Position numbers and translations under genes: made by a program
Shown: positions 35,290 through 47,423 of the stretch, piece by piece
Numbering within the stretch: position 1 is the stretch's first letter
Layout: every line of letters starts with the position of its first letter
DNA from: Aspidapion aeneum
Taxonomy: Eukaryota; Arthropoda; Insecta; Coleoptera; Brentidae
NCBI GenBank assembly: GCA_963576565.1
Contig: OY755047.1
Coordinates: 19,847,171 to 19,911,170, forward strand
Reading direction: 5' to 3'
Length of the DNA: 64,000 bases
Notes under the pieces: model-generated
The model's database searches: none
The model's input: the letters and a program-made list of their open reading frames with translations, nothing else
What the model was told of the DNA's origin: nothing

Positions 35290-35770
35290 CAGGGTGTTCC
35301 TTAAGGGTAGCAAGCCCATTATTACGTACTAAATTTGAATTAAATCGAGATATTTCTAAGGCAACTTGATCAATTGTATTCTTTAAATGGTCACATTATT
35401 TTGCTTTTGCAGAACAACGGTTTTTATTTTTTTACTCCAGAACGACGCCCTGTAGAGAAAAAAATTAAGAGACCTTTTTTCTTTCGAATTAAGTGTATAA
35501 TTCAAAAAGTAAAACTTTTTTGAAAAAAACCAGTGGCGTACTATTTTTGTTTGTAAAAATAAAAAAGCTAATGCCCGTACGCACGCCACTGTCGAAGTTA
35601 ACAATCATTTTCTTCTTGGAAAATATGCGCCTTAGACATTTATGGTTATGTGCCAAATTTGAATAAAATATCCCCAATGATTTCGAAATTAGCTTATACG
35701 ACAAATTATCACTATTTTTTAATGTAGAATCACCTCCTTAAATATTCGCAAACCTTTAAGGAACTCCCTG
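35290..35770. mobile_element. TA-flanked TIR element, 481 bp
   Basis: Ends CAGGGTGTTCCTTAAGG and, reversed, CAGGGAGTTCCTTAAAGG, with TA outside both. A 60-bp CAGTGGCGTAC/GTACGCACGCCACTG mini-palindrome lies inside at 35532-35592, probably a nested hAT-like remnant. Confidence 0.65.
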
Positions 35771-35774
35771 TATA

Positions 35775-36580
35775 CACTACAGTTTTCTGACGACCAAGTA
35801 ATTGTAGCTAATGATAAAGAAGACATGGAGTATATGATGAGAAAGTTAACGGAAGAATACCAAAAGTGGGGATTAACAGTAAACGTGGACAAGACACAGT
35901 ACGTACGTATAGGAAACGAATCCAGTTAGTTAGAACTAGACAATGGACAAACAATATCTCCATGCAATGAGTATGTATACTTGGGTGTCACATTTGATAA
36001 GACAGGAATAGACTGTAAAGTACTATGGAGCAGAGAGATAAAAAACAATGGCGAAAAGCACGCTGTTGTGTGGAATAGAGACTTGTTGCGTAACAGAAAA
36101 ATTCCAAACAAAAATGGAAAGTGTCGAAATATATGCAATAAGAAGATCAATGAGAATATATAGAACAGATCACATAAGAAATGAGATCATAAAAGAAAGA
36201 ATGGGAATCGAGGGAAGCATAACGGATGACATCACTAAAAAAACATTAAATAAGAAGATCAATGAGAATATATAGAACATATCACATAAGAAATGAGATC
36301 ATAAAAGAAAGAATTGGCATCGAGGGAAGCATAACGGATGACATCACTAAAAGACAACTGATATGGTACGCCCATGTACAACGAATGAACGACGAAAGAT
36401 TACCAAAGTAGGCCCTAGAATGGCAACCAATAGGGCGCAGATAAAGAGGGCGCCCTAAACTAGAATGGCAACAGTCAATTCAAAGATCAATGAGTAAGAA
36501 AACCTGATAGAAGATGATTGTCAGAATCTAAGAAGGTGCAGAATAGGCGTCGGACAACGTACAAAAATGTTCTAAAATGT
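35775..36580 (+). pseudogene. RTE-type LINE reverse-transcriptase/C-terminal remnant, copy 2
   Basis: It starts LQFSDDQVIVANDKEDMEYM (a FADD box changed to FSDD), then KWGLTVNVDKTQY, a stop, then CNEYVYLGVTFDKTGIDCK. Further frames give VEIYAIRRSMRIYRTDHIRN, ERMGIEGSITDDITK and the 3' end RIGVGQRT-like. A ~104-bp segment is duplicated in tandem (36137-36240 and 36250-36351). Several stops and frameshifts. Family assignment to RTE is by motif order. Confidence 0.7.
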
Positions 36581-37090
36581 GGTAGTAGTTGTTTTCGTAT
36601 AATCCTGTATTTATAACATACTTTTTTTAGAACACCTTGTAAATTTTTGTCATGAACTAATTTAAAATAGAGCCCCTTGCTGTCCATAAATTAATATCGT
36701 TTCAAACAGATTTTTAAAAATCAGCTGCATCTGAAAGTTTAAGCTCCAGAGGATTTCAGAGGCTTAAAATTTTTATGGGTAGCCATAATTTTAAAATTAT
36801 GACGTCCACGAGGCACGCCACGGGCACACGTCAGTTCCAGTTTATAAATAATCCGAAAATTAATAACTGTCTGATATTGCTACTACTGCTAATGCGTTAT
36901 TAATACAGGCTGCTATATTTATGTGTAGAGCAGAGATTATGGAACAGCTAGAGATTGAATTTCACAACCAACCAAAATAGAAAAAGGTGGGTACACTATG
37001 CGTTTGACATTACCATTGAACAAGCTGAAACCTTAGCTGAATTAGAAGAGTACTCATAGACCACGGTCCCTAGCATTAGACCGCTCTTCG
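36580..37090. other. No feature recognised
   Basis: AT-rich sequence with no recognised genes or repeats. Confidence 0.45.
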
Positions 37091-37097
37091 GATCTTA

Positions 37098-37752
37098 TAG
37101 TGTGTACCCGGATGGAGTTGACAAGAGGAAAAAATCCTTTATTTTTGATTTTACGAAAAAAACTCCCTCTTGTTGAAAAATAAAGATTACCATAATAAAA
37201 TCTTTGATTAGATGTACAGGGTGTTGTCAAATTAAGAAACATATAATTAATTAAACAGAAAACAGAAAAATCTTTATTTTTTATTTCACGAAAAACATAA
37301 TTCAGCTTGTCAAATTTTTTAATAGGTTTGCGCAGCGCCTCACGGGATACCAAGGTATTAGAAAACTTCTCGTGGAAAAGGTCAATTGCGTACTGATACG
37401 ATACATTTCCATTTCCGTAGCACTTAATTTAAAAAATCCGTTCTGCTTTTGTAAACATTTTTTAGAATGTAAAACCTATTACTTGAAATCAATATGACAA
37501 TCAACAAAATAAATCTATCAATGTCCACATTATAAAGAGTGATGTTTTCCCTGAAATTAAAAATAAAGATTTTACTCCTCTTATTAATTACATGTTTCTT
37601 AATCTGATAACACCCTGTTTATCTAATCAAAGATGTTATTATGGTAATCTTAATTTTACAACAAGCAGAATTTTTTATAAAGAGTGAGTGTTTTCGTAAA
37701 ATCAAAAATAAAGGATTTTTTCGTCTTGTCAATTCCTTCCGTGGACACACTG
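37098..37752. mobile_element. 655-bp foldback, TA-flanked
   Basis: Left arm TAGTGTGTACCCGGATGG, then TTATTTTTGATTTTACG, then TGTACAGGGTGTTGTCAAAT. The right arm is its inverted copy ending CCGTGGACACACTG, then TA. Arms ~200 bp each. The 99-codon minus-strand ORF over the left arm is a by-product. Confidence 0.65.
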
Positions 37753-37763
37753 TATCTATATCT

Positions 37764-38470
37764 CGAATTTTTCACGTCACTGGTGGTCCAGCTGATTTTT
37801 TTAAATAAAAGTTACATATGATATGAACAACTAATATTTTTTGAATTTTTTGAAAACTAAGGCAATTTTCCTACTACAGTCGAACCTTTATAACTCGAAT
37901 CTGAAGGGACAACCAAAACAGTTCGAGTTATGGAGAGTTCGAGTTATAGAAACTCGAGTTACATAGGTTAAAATACATGTAAAAAGTGCAGGGACCTCTT
38001 AAAAGGTTCGAGTTATAGAGGGGTTCGAGTTATAGAGGTTCGAGTTAGAGAGGTTCAACTGTATTTTTTAGTATATTCTTATAAAATAATATTTTTGAGA
38101 CACAGTCGTTGTTTTTTTTAGCCTACTTCATTTTTCTTTACACAAAAATTAAAATTCGAAGAAAATAATGTGTTCGTTTCAGCTTCAAAAGTAATCCGCT
38201 AACCTACACCGTTGTTTACTTCTCAAGTCCTGGGTTTACCTTTGATTCTAAACGATCACATTCAGTTTGACTTTTATTTCAAGTTTTGTGTAATAAAAAA
38301 TAATACAAACAAAAATAACGACAATACGTTTAAAAAATTATATTTTATAGGGATGTACTAAAAAACAGTAGCAAAATTGCCTTAGTTTTCAAAAAATTCA
38401 AAAAATATGAGTTTTTCATATCATATCTAATTTTTGTTTACAAAAATCAGCTGGACCACCATTGACGTGA
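37764..38470. mobile_element. TIR element with CACGTCA-TGGTGGTCCAGC ends
   Basis: 37764-37873 (GGTGGTCCAGCTGATTTTTT, then TTGAAAACTAAGGCAATTTT) is repeated inverted at 38368-38470. A pogo-like MITE sits inside (37877-38061). Non-coding. Confidence 0.6.
37877..38061. mobile_element. pogo-like MITE, 185 bp, TA duplication
   Basis: Ends CAGTCGAACCTTTATAACTC and, reversed, CAGTTGAACCTCTCTAACTC, with TA on both sides. Repeated TTCGAGTTATAGAG modules inside. The ends match the usual pogo/Tigger style. Confidence 0.75.
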
Positions 38471-38559
38471 AACCCAACTTACTATACTTTGATTTTATCG
38501 CGGTCTTGCCAAAATGGCGGAGATTGTCAGCTGTCGTTACTTTGTTGTGTACGAGAGTT

Positions 38560-39530
38560 GTCTTTTAAGTTTTGCATATACATATGGAATAAAACCGTAG
38601 ATAACTTTTAAGGACTTTATTGTTTCTCTCTAAGTATTCTCCATGAAAATGAATGAACATTTGCATACCCTCAAACCATTTGTCAAAGCTGTAATTCCAC
38701 TTGTTTGTTGGTACTGGCAAAACTGCATTCTTAAAGGCGTCGACTGCTTCCTCTGGCGACTGAAATCTATGACCACGCAGTTCAGTCTTAATTTTCGGAA
38801 AAGTATAGAAATCGTTGGGACTTACGTCGGGCCTGTATGGAGGATGGTTTAACAATTCGATGTTTTGTTGGATTAAAAATTCAATGTTTTTTTTGTGTTT
38901 TGTGCGATTTTGCATTGTCCTGGTGGTGGATAATTTGTCGTTCGGGGTTAGTTTTTTGAAGCTCAACGATAACTTTCTGTAAACAAATGGTAATGTACCA
39001 ATCGGCAGTAACAGTCCGTTAATCTTCCAGAGGAATTGTTGCTTTTGAGACAAATTTCGCGACCATCTTTTTGTATGTACTTCAAGAACGGATGACTTTT
39101 GTTGGCATTTCTTCAACTTCGAGCACCCAAACAGAAGACTGACCTTTATTTTCGGGTTCATGTGAATAACTCCACGATTCGTTACCACTAACCGTGATGT
39201 ACACGTTTTTCCAGTTTTCTGTCTGAAAGTGGTCTGGAGTTTTCTGACACCAATTGACCCTAGCTTCTTTCTGTTCTTCAGTTAACAGATGCGGTAACCA
39301 ATGGGAAATGTCACATGTAGAACTTCCTTAGAAATAAAATTTTGGACTTCCATTATCTTTATTTATTTTAAAATAAATTAAGACAATGGAAGTCCAAAAT
39401 TTTATTTCTACACAATCATTGTCTACAAGTTTCACACATAGAACTTCCTTGATTAGGATTCGCACAGCATCGATGTACTTCTGGGTGAAAGCCGTTTTTG
39501 ATGCACTCAGTAAGCTTTATTGTCTAAAAA
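38560..39530 (-). pseudogene. Decayed mariner transposase with an insertion
   Basis: Minus-strand pieces in order: KTAFTQKYIDAVRILIKEVL (39430-39510), the insertion, WLPHLLTEEQKEARVNWCQK, NVYITVSGNESWSYSHEPEN (first catalytic Asp replaced by Asn), HQDNAKSHKTQKK in another frame, then LLNHPPYRPDVSPNDFYTFP and EAVDAFKNAVLPVP. The motifs follow the mariner D,D34D pattern and the C-terminal GEYLERN matches the family. At least two frameshifts and stops, so inactive. Possible left TIR near 38545-38580 (GAGAGTTGTCTTTTAAGTTT). Confidence 0.75.
39330..39438. mobile_element. Short palindromic element with 12-bp duplication inside mariner
   Basis: Arms AAATAAAATTTTGGACTTCC and its complement, then a tail ACACAATCATTGTCTACAAG. 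TAGAACTTCCTT flanks it (39318-39329 and 39439-39450); excising it with one copy of the duplication joins mariner sequence. Same family as 49432-49657. Confidence 0.65.
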
Positions 39531-39539
39531 AATCTTAAT

Positions 39540-42500
39540 TTCTATTGACAAAGCAATTTTTATTTATATATACACTAGATAGTCGTTAATTTCAATGGAA
39601 TATTATTATTTTAAACACATTATTTTAAACACATTATTATTGGCGCTGTTTCACATGTTTTCCTTTCTTTGCAATATTGAGAGCCAATTGAAGTTCTTGA
39701 ACACGTTTGTCACCAAAAACAACAATCTTCATTTAAACTAAAGATATTCAAAATGTCAAAGTTTATAATTTAGTTTGAAAATATAAATATTTTGTATGCT
39801 AAATAAAATTTAATACTCTACTATCACTTCTAACGGCACAATTATAAATAATAATAGTAATTCAGACAGTCTTTAAAATTGCCCATATCAATCTCTGAAC
39901 CAAATTAATATAATTCAATCCTGAAGCCGGTAAAAATATAAAATAACAAAAAATATAATAAAATAAACAAACCAACAAATATTTTATGTTCCCGCAGGTT
40001 ACACCCATTCTTACCTTAAGTCTATAATTCGATAACTCTAAATCCAAGAAGATGATAACAAAGAATAAAATTGTCACAAAACCACAATAAATAAATAAAT
40101 AACACAAGTAATAAAATTCTTAAATACAAAAATTAAAAAATTAAGTAAATGTTTGAAAATTTAAAAGTGTAGAGGTCCAAAGATTTAAAAACTTAAAACA
40201 TACCTATGCAAAAACTTTATAAAAAAACTCAAAATTTTTTTTAAATAAAAATAAAATATACCTAAAATGATGCTTCATAATACTCAGTCAGGCTATAAAA
40301 AGCTTTGGTAACTAGGAGATTTTTAACTGATATGCGAAATCGTTTATAATCTTGAATAGATTTCAAATCTTCAGGTAAATGATTGAATAGTTTGATGCTC
40401 TCATAGATAATGGAGTTTTTTGTTAATGTGTTAATCCGCCCACACTTGAATTTTTCATACCAACGAGAACCTGTCGACTGATGTGGTGCTTTATTTTTAT
40501 CAACTCGGCAAGGGACTCTTAAAGAGATAATTTCCGAAAATTATAGCTCGAAAATCTTCTCGGTTTAATTCCATTTTTGGACTCCTTTGTTAATTTGTAT
40601 TGTATCCCACTGACGTTTTGAATTTAGGTTTGGAAGAGAGTAAGGTTAAGTTTTAGTAACGGCATTCGATCAGTTTCACCCTCTAAGTTCCTATATGCAA
40701 AATATTGTAAATATAAAAAGAACTACACCCTATACCATTATTTTTAAGACAACTTTTGACAAGTTTTTTTCGTTTGCCTATGCTATTTGTTATGGTAAAC
40801 AGCTGATAACTGTCAAAAAGTTATCTCAAAAATTATGGTATGGAGTTTATACTCTTTGCAATAAGGCTAATCCTTTTGTTTAATCACCCTGTAATTCTGG
40901 TAACAAAACGCATGTGTATTCTTAATTCAGTTTTAAACCATAGGTTCCTAAGGTAACTGATAATGGACGCTGCAAAACTAATTATCAGTTACCTTAAGGT
41001 TAATATAATCGGTCACCACCCTTTATAATAAGGGTGATGGATAGGTGTTTAAACTGTCAATTGTTTTGAAATTTCTGACTTTGAAACATTATCGCTTATT
41101 TTATATTTAAATTCTGATTCTGATTTGGCATAGTTTTTTGAGAAAAGTTTCTGTCCTAAAATGATTTTATGTAGTGAAAAATTTATGAACAATTGGGGTG
41201 CCCTGCCGCCAAAGTTTCTACATTGGAAGATTTTCAGTGTGACTGATCATAGAACTACAAACCATGAACAAACGATAAATTAGTGATTATTTAATTTTTT
41301 CAAAAATGTTATTTTCTACAATGTATTTTGAGTTGGATTTGAGCTAAGCTTTGCAATTTATTTTGGTAAAAATTATTATTTAAAAATAGGATTAGGTCCT
41401 GTTTATATTATATTTTTTGTAAATTGAAGTTTTTAAATTACCTAAGCAAAATGACTTAATAAAAGTTAAATTAATATTATTTGTAGTTTCCACAAATGAA
41501 CTTTAGCTCGACTCATATTAATGTAGTATATACTCATTTCTTTGTTACAATAAGTATATAAGCATTAATATTTTTTGAAATTAAAACAGTAATATATTAT
41601 ACTTTTTAGTAAAAAAGTTGTTCATATGAAAATCTCACATTTTTTATGGTGGACACATAGATCTTTTAAAAAATATAAAGTTCCTAACTGATTTAACCGC
41701 AGAGGCTTTGGGAATTTCAACAAAAACCTTATTGAGGCAGACTCTTTGTGAGTGAATTAAAAATATATTTTAGACACAATATTTAAACTAGAAATCGCTA
41801 TATTGAGGGTATTACTAATTACTAAGTTTAAAATGTTGCAGTAGAATGCTCATAGGATTAAGTTCAAATCAAAAGATGAAAATTATTATACTAAGCTTTA
41901 TTTGTATGGTTTTGTAAACTTATTTTCTTAAAATAAAATAAAACCAATCGAAAAACTAAAAATCTAACTAAAAAACTAACTAGGCAAAAATAATTTATTT
42001 TCATCGTCCAAAAAACTCCATCTCGTGAACTGCCATCTTCAGTTATGACGAGAGGAACGACACCAATTTAGCTCATTTTCTCAGTCTTCTTGTTTTATAA
42101 ATCTTTTTTAACAGTAGTTTTACAAACTTTTTGAATTAGTTTTTTAAAGGCGTTGTTTTGAAGGGCATCAAAGAGTCTTCATACTTTTTGTCATTACTGT
42201 GTTTCTTGAAATTCTGCTCTATAGTTATCACGGATGGGACTGAAGATCGAAAAAAGCGTGGAATTTTCGAATGAACAGTTTATCTTTGTCGCCAATTTTC
42301 TTGCCTATTTTACTGAGAATATGTGAATACATCTAAATATCTACTTTACAAAATATTTTGACTACTTGACAAAAACTTTTTGTTTTGAAAGTTTACTTTC
42401 ATTGTCAATTTAAGCTTGAATAGACAGACAGGCTTGCAACTGCCAACTGCAATCTGGGGCCAACAATGATTTTCGAAGCTATTTTCTGTCTTCTTTATAG

Positions 42501-43600
42501 CAGAAAAATAAAAAAGGATAGCAAAGGGACTTGGGGTATTGCAAGGACTATACTCGTTTTGACGGTAATAAACAGATAAGATACAGCCATTTTAAAAGCC
42601 CTGTAAATAACAAATGTCATTCACTAGTATTTTTCCAATAGTTATAAATTTATACACATAAATTTTCCTTTCCCTCTGTATGTTGTTCTTTTGTTTGTTT
42701 TATTTCGTTTGTTTTAATTTGTTTGTTTTCGGTATTTTCCTCCTGCAACATTAATTCATGTTTTTACACCATATAATTCCTAAATAATATAAAGGATACA
42801 AATTGTCCGGGTAAGAATATGCTTCTTTTGAGTGGTTGGTCCCTTAAACAATACATCTGAAATTAGAAATACGGGGTGTTTTTTTACATTTGTCCTAGGT
42901 TCTTAAAGAACTTGAAACTTGACCGTCGATTTTTTTGGCTAGGAGAAAATTATTTGGCTGTCTTAGAATTTTTGTAGCACGCACCCCCCTCGAAGGGTCA
43001 ACTATACGTCTATATTTCTATTAGGAAAAGTGGAAACAGTGATACCTTGTTTTGAAGGTTTCTTGAATTTATTTATAACCGTTTAAAATTTTTAAAAATT
43101 TGTCGATTTACCTCCAAAGTTACTATCGAGAGTCAAAAAATTGTTTATGTTCATTTTTAAGAAAAAAAATCAAAAATCTGGAAACACGTCCAAACCCCAT
43201 GATATATTTTATACTATTTTATTCCTGAAATATGTCAAAAATGTTTTAAAAAATTGAAACTATTTCTGATTTTTTATTTTATTATTCATCTATTTTTCTT
43301 ATTTTATTTTGTTATTGCTTCATAATAGTTTTGGAGGCAAATTTCTCACAAACAAATAGATAGAATTTAAAAAATTTTAGACGGTTGCAAAGACCTTCAA
43401 AAGACGTTCAGTACAACGTGTCTTTCAATCAATTTTCCCCAATCAAAACACTGAATATTAGGGTAAGACACCCTGTACCAACTTATATTATTTCATAAAT
43501 ATATGGTTGACACCCTCACCTAGCCAAACCAAAAATAGATTTTAATTCAAGTCGCTCGGCAACGGACCGATAGACCGACCGACGTACATACATACACTCT
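39540..43600. other. 4 kb without genes; two small inverted repeats
   Basis: Very AT-rich. An inverted pair flanks 40725-40850 (CCATTATTTTTAAGACAACT and its partner), and a hairpin TAAGGTAACTGATAAT/ATTATCAGTTACCTTA is at about 40947-40997. Possible decayed TIR ends GGGGTGTTTTTTTACA near 42873 and GTAAGACACCCTGTAC near 43464. Nothing coding recognised. Confidence 0.5.
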
Positions 43601-43615
43601 CGTACATAGAACGGC

Positions 43616-43826
43616 AATAATAAAAATAATGGCTTTCTAAATATACCTCTACCGAACCAAATATGAACTATAAAATCAAAATACTTCGTTATTTTCCTGC
43701 AAACGTGCAAAAAAAACACCACTTCCCCGTATTTGAATTGAGTAAATTAATTTTTCCCGCACTAATGTGGAGTATCCGTATAAAAATCATTAAACTGTAA
43801 AAATAAATGTAATGGCTTTTGAAATA
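43616..43826. repeat. ~200-bp tandem repeat, part split by mariner
   Basis: The unit ACCAAATATGAACTATAAAA, then AAACACCACTTCCCCGTA, then TTTTTCCCGCACTAATGT, then AATAATGGCTTT is seen here, at 47424-47640 and twice at 48640-49070. The mariner at 43827-47421 lies within it. Confidence 0.7.
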
Positions 43827-44236
43827 CGATGACGGGATGAAAAGTTTCCGGCCTAGTCTATAGCAAGCACGATTTGCTTGCCTGTACCAACATGTTTGTG
43901 TAGCCGTGCTTGTGATCAGTATACGCTTGAAGTTTAAAGTGAGTGCGTCAAGTAGTTTGTGTCCTGCTTATTTTGAAAGTTTATACAATAGCTGCGTTCG
44001 GTATCTACGTCGGATTAATCTTTTTGATCGAAATCGTTCGTTAATTCCATCTAGATCTAGGGGAGGTAGATCTGAATCGTTCGGTAATTCTGCTCAGACT
44101 AGTCGGACGTAATTCTGGTTGCTCCGTACATTTTGATCGACGAAGCAGATTAATCTGAGAATGTGACGTATGTTGTGTATTTGTTTTGTTGATAAATAGT
44201 TATTATAAGTGTGGAAAGTGATACTTTGCCGCACGC

Positions 44237-44284
44237 GGCTGCAGTTGACCCGAACGACGCGTAGCGGAGTTCGGGTAAGCAGTC
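44237..44284. other. Conserved hairpin of Crypton-related elements, copy 2
   Basis: Outer stem GGCTGC/GCAGTC (one G-T wobble), inner stem ACCCGAAC/GTTCGGGT, loop GACGCGTAGCGGA. Lies just downstream of the recombinase gene, at the element end. Compare 24387-24433. Confidence 0.7.
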
Positions 44285-44550
44285 GAGGGTGGGAAAGACA
44301 CTTTCCGCATGAGTTAGGAACATTATTTTTTCTTCGACCGATGTTACAATACCACAAATTTACTTTGGAAAAAATAATTTATTTGAACATAAATACAATA
44401 CTAATTATTATTATTGGTAATAGTGATATTGAAAACACAATTTGTTGCAGTTTGAAGATTATTTAGAATTGCCGGTGTAGTGGAGTTCGATGGTGGTAAT
44501 TCTCGCATCTGGTGGCCGCTTGTAGAATCGAAAGTGCGCAAAGATGGCGT

Positions 44551-45614
44551 CTAGGTCTGCAGGACTCTTTCAGTGGACATTGACGGCAGCAGTTGCAGGT
44601 CACTTACAGTTGACGATGACGGTGCTGGCAACGATTGCAGGTCATAGGTAGATGAAAGAATCTTACTCGAGATGTTCTCTTTCTGTTTCTCGGAATCTTC
44701 CAAATACCCCTCAGCGACAGCAGTGGACTTCCACCCACCAAGGCGTTTTATGTTTGTTATGCCTTCACCTGAATCTGCTAGGAATGTTGCTGAAGAACGT
44801 CTGAAGCTATGGCCGGTATAACGTTCTGGGTTAGGTAGGCGCAAATATGCAGCGATCTCTGATGGCATCTTTCCAAAAGTGTTCACTCCTACACACTGAT
44901 TGGAACATTTTCCTTTTTTATAATAAATGAAAAACCGGTGGTGCGGAGTAGTAGGAGGTCTCAAATTTGCGTACTTTCTATACAGCATCAAAAAAGATCC
45001 ATTATTTATTTCTTCGGATAAAACGAAGGATCTTGAGGAATGATTTTTAGTGTCGGAGATCTTAACAACGATCAGACTTCCTTTATCCTGTATGTCATCC
45101 AGAGTGATATTTAAAAGCTCCGCCCTGCGGAGAGCACAAGCAAAAGCAAAAATGGTACTCACTTTAATCATCAAATAAATCTCATCAGGAGCTAACATAA
45201 ACCGCGATATATCATCTTTGGTGAAAACTTGCGCCTTCTGTGCTCGAAACCCAACATTTTTTTGTTTAAGAAACGATGTTAGCTTGTGGAATCTGCTTAT
45301 GTCCAGATTTTGCTTAATTTTAACCAAGCTTTTCACGATGGAGGATAGCGTGACCATAAGGTATTCGATTTCAAGACCTTGCTCAGGTCTAGGAAGTATG
45401 CCAAGAAGACTTCTTCTTTGTAGATTCTCACCCCTTTCTCCTTACACCATGTCACGAAATGATTGTACTGTTTTTCGCACCTTTGTCTCGATTTGGCAGG
45501 TAGCAGCTCACCATTCACATCTTCAGCAGCCTGCAAAATGCACTCCGGAAGTTCATCTTCGGAATAGTCCATTGAAAAATCCATTTTATTCAAAATAAAA
45601 GGCGGTTCTGTCAC
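44551..45614 (-). pseudogene. Crypton tyrosine recombinase, one frameshift
   Basis: The N-terminal part (45614-45333; likely start at 45584 or 45572) holds a SAM-like core-binding domain (YNHFVTWCKEKGVRIYKEEV, then FLAYFLDL). The catalytic part (45357-44551, 268 codons) has, numbered within that part, Arg77 in ACALRRAEL, Lys104 in SDTKNHSSR, His183 and Arg186 in GHSFRRSSAT, Trp209 in LGGWKS and Tyr218 in AEGYLE: the full R-K-HxxR-W-Y set. The two parts overlap out of phase near 45350 (after SRY), which is best explained by loss of a single base. Such enzymes recombine a circular DNA intermediate into the genome without DDE chemistry. Resembles insect Crypton-I, by inference. Confidence 0.8.
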
Positions 45615-46332
45615 TTCAGAGACGCTCTTTGACTAGCTTTGACGTTTGAGTAACAATAACATAACTTGGTTGCCATAGCAAACTGGACCAAGCACCTGTC
45701 ACAGCTTGGCTTGATAGTTGTTGTATGACATGACTATACGGGGGGTATGCAAAAATATTTTAAAAAATCCATTATTCTGTTTTTTTTTTAAATTGAATAA
45801 AAAACTTGAAATGAGCTATAATTCATCAGATTGCCTATCTGCTAAATTCCCTACACTGTACCAAGTCGATAGTTACGACTTTTGAGGTATAAACCTATAG
45901 AATAACTCCAAAATTGGCATAGTTTTACTTTCCCGTACTAGTGCGGGAAAGTGATTTTCCCACACTAGGGCGGGAAAGTGATGCTTTCAAAACTAAAATG
46001 CGTGCGGGAAAGTGGGTATATATGCACGGTCGTAGAAAAAATAATTTTTTTATGTTAAAAGATTGAAATCGAATTATTTGATGTTGAAGACAACAAATTA
46101 TATAAATTTCCGACATCACAGGAAAATTTTGTCAAAATTATAGCTGGGCGTGAGTTGTAATATGTACATAATATTATTGGATATATTTAAGGTTATAACC
46201 ATTTATAAAAATTTGATCGATTTGATATGGATCGTTCGTTATTTCCAATTAGCTCAGACTAATCTGTAATCACATGACCAAAAATCCGTCACGTCTGAGA
46301 TGCAAAAACCGAACGCAGCTATAATTTAAAAG

Positions 46333-47350
46333 ATGGAAAAAAACGAGATAAGAGCCGTGATAAAATATTTTCATATCAAAGGGTTATCGCCGACGGAAAT
46401 AAAAGCTAAACCAGATGCTACACGAGGGGAATCTCCTCCTTCCTATATTGCAGTTAAAACTTGGGTATCAAACTTTAAACGTGGTCGTACTTGCATTGAT
46501 GATGCTCCGCATTCTGGTAGGCCAAAAACACCAACTTCTGAAGAAATGGTGCAAATCATTCACAAACTAATTCTAAAAGATCACAGATTAAGACTGGATG
46601 AGGTAGCTGAGGCTGTGGGAATATCAAAAGAGCGAATTTTTCATAATTTATGTGAAGTTTTAGGTATGAGAAAGCTATCTGCCCGATGGGTGCCGCATTT
46701 GCTCACGCCAGATCAAAAGCTCGTGCGTCTAACCATTTCAGAGGAGAATTTGGCACTGTTTAGACGTGATTCAGGGGACTTTTTGCGTAGATTTATTACG
46801 GTTGATGAAACGTGGGTTCATCATTATACCCCTGAAACTAAGCAACAGTCCAAACACTAGACGGTAAAGGGCGAACCAGTTCCAAACAAGGCAAAGGCAG
46901 TACCGTCTGCTGAAAAGGTCATGGCAACGGTCTTTTGGGACGCTAAAGGGATACTGCTCATAGATTATCTCGAAAAAGGAATAAATTCGTACTACAGCGA
47001 CTTACTGGACCAGCTCAAGCAGAATATAAGCGAAAAACGCCCTGGTTTGGCAAAAAAGAAAATTGTGTTTCATCAGGACAATGCACCTTGTCACAAGTCC
47101 GCTCTTGTAATGGCTAAAATCCATCAGCTAGGCTTTAAATTGTTAAACCATACACCTTATTCGCCAGACCTAGCCCCGTCAGACTTTTGTTTGTTTCCAA
47201 ACCTACAAAAATTTTCCTTAGATTTAGAAGTCATTGCATCTACAAACGCCTATTTGACGAGTTGGATAAATCAGACATAAATGATGGCAACAAATCAGTT
47301 GAACATCGTTGAGCCAAATGTATTACCTTACAAGGGGACCATGTGGAAAA
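46333..47350 (+). pseudogene. mariner transposase, nearly complete but inactivated
   Basis: It starts MEKNEIRAVIKYFHIKGLSP with two helix-turn-helix regions (about residues 1-110, including WVSNFKRGR and HSGRPKT). Catalytic Asp in FITVDETWVHHY (residue 158), second in FHQDNAPCH, third in YSPDLAPSDF, giving D34D spacing. A TAG at 46858 replaces the Trp expected after QQSKH. Near 47200-47290 the reading frame breaks after LFPNLQKFS, and the tail (IVEPNVLPYKG frame, better read as AKCITLQGDHVEK in another frame) is out of phase. So one nonsense and at least one frameshift. The subfamily looks mellifera-like, by inference. Confidence 0.85.
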
Positions 47351-47423
47351 ATATACTATTATTTAGTCCCTATGGTGTTGCGTTCTATATTAGGCCGGAA
47401 ACTTTTCACCCCATCCTCATATA

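Larger units (their letters stand above)
44208..46036 (-). mobile_element. Crypton element, ~1.83 kb
   Basis: The left boundary region has AGTGTGGAAAGTGATAC and the hairpin 44237-44284. The right boundary region has AATGCGTGCGGGAAAGTGGG, then GTCGTAGAAAAAATAA. Both ends are paralleled in the deleted copy 24358-25036. Encodes one tyrosine recombinase on the minus strand. Boundaries are approximate because Cryptons lack long terminal repeats. Confidence 0.7.
43991..46319. mobile_element. TA-duplicating TIR element (GCTGCGTTCGGT ends) with nested Crypton
   Basis: Ends GCTGCGTTCGGT and ACCGAACGCAGC, with TA outside both (43989-43990, 46320-46321). Inner matches extend further (TCGTTCGTTA with AACGAACGAT). 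The own sequence is ~500 bp; the rest is the Crypton. Non-coding. Confidence 0.7.
43827..47421 (+). mobile_element. mariner element carrying two nested insertions
   Basis: Left end CGATGACGGGATGAAAAG, then TTTCCGGCCTAG. The right end is the inverted ~GGCCGGAAACTTTTCACCCC. TA lies outside both (43825-43826, 47422-47423), and the flanks join as one ~200-bp tandem-repeat unit. About 2.33 kb at 43991-46319 is a later insertion into its 5' untranslated part. Without it the element would be ~1.27 kb, the normal mariner size. Confidence 0.8.

Noticed and set aside
37054..37353. 99-codon ORF MVSREALRKPIKKFD
   Set aside because: It reads through one arm of a TA-flanked foldback. The inverted arm carries the same sequence.
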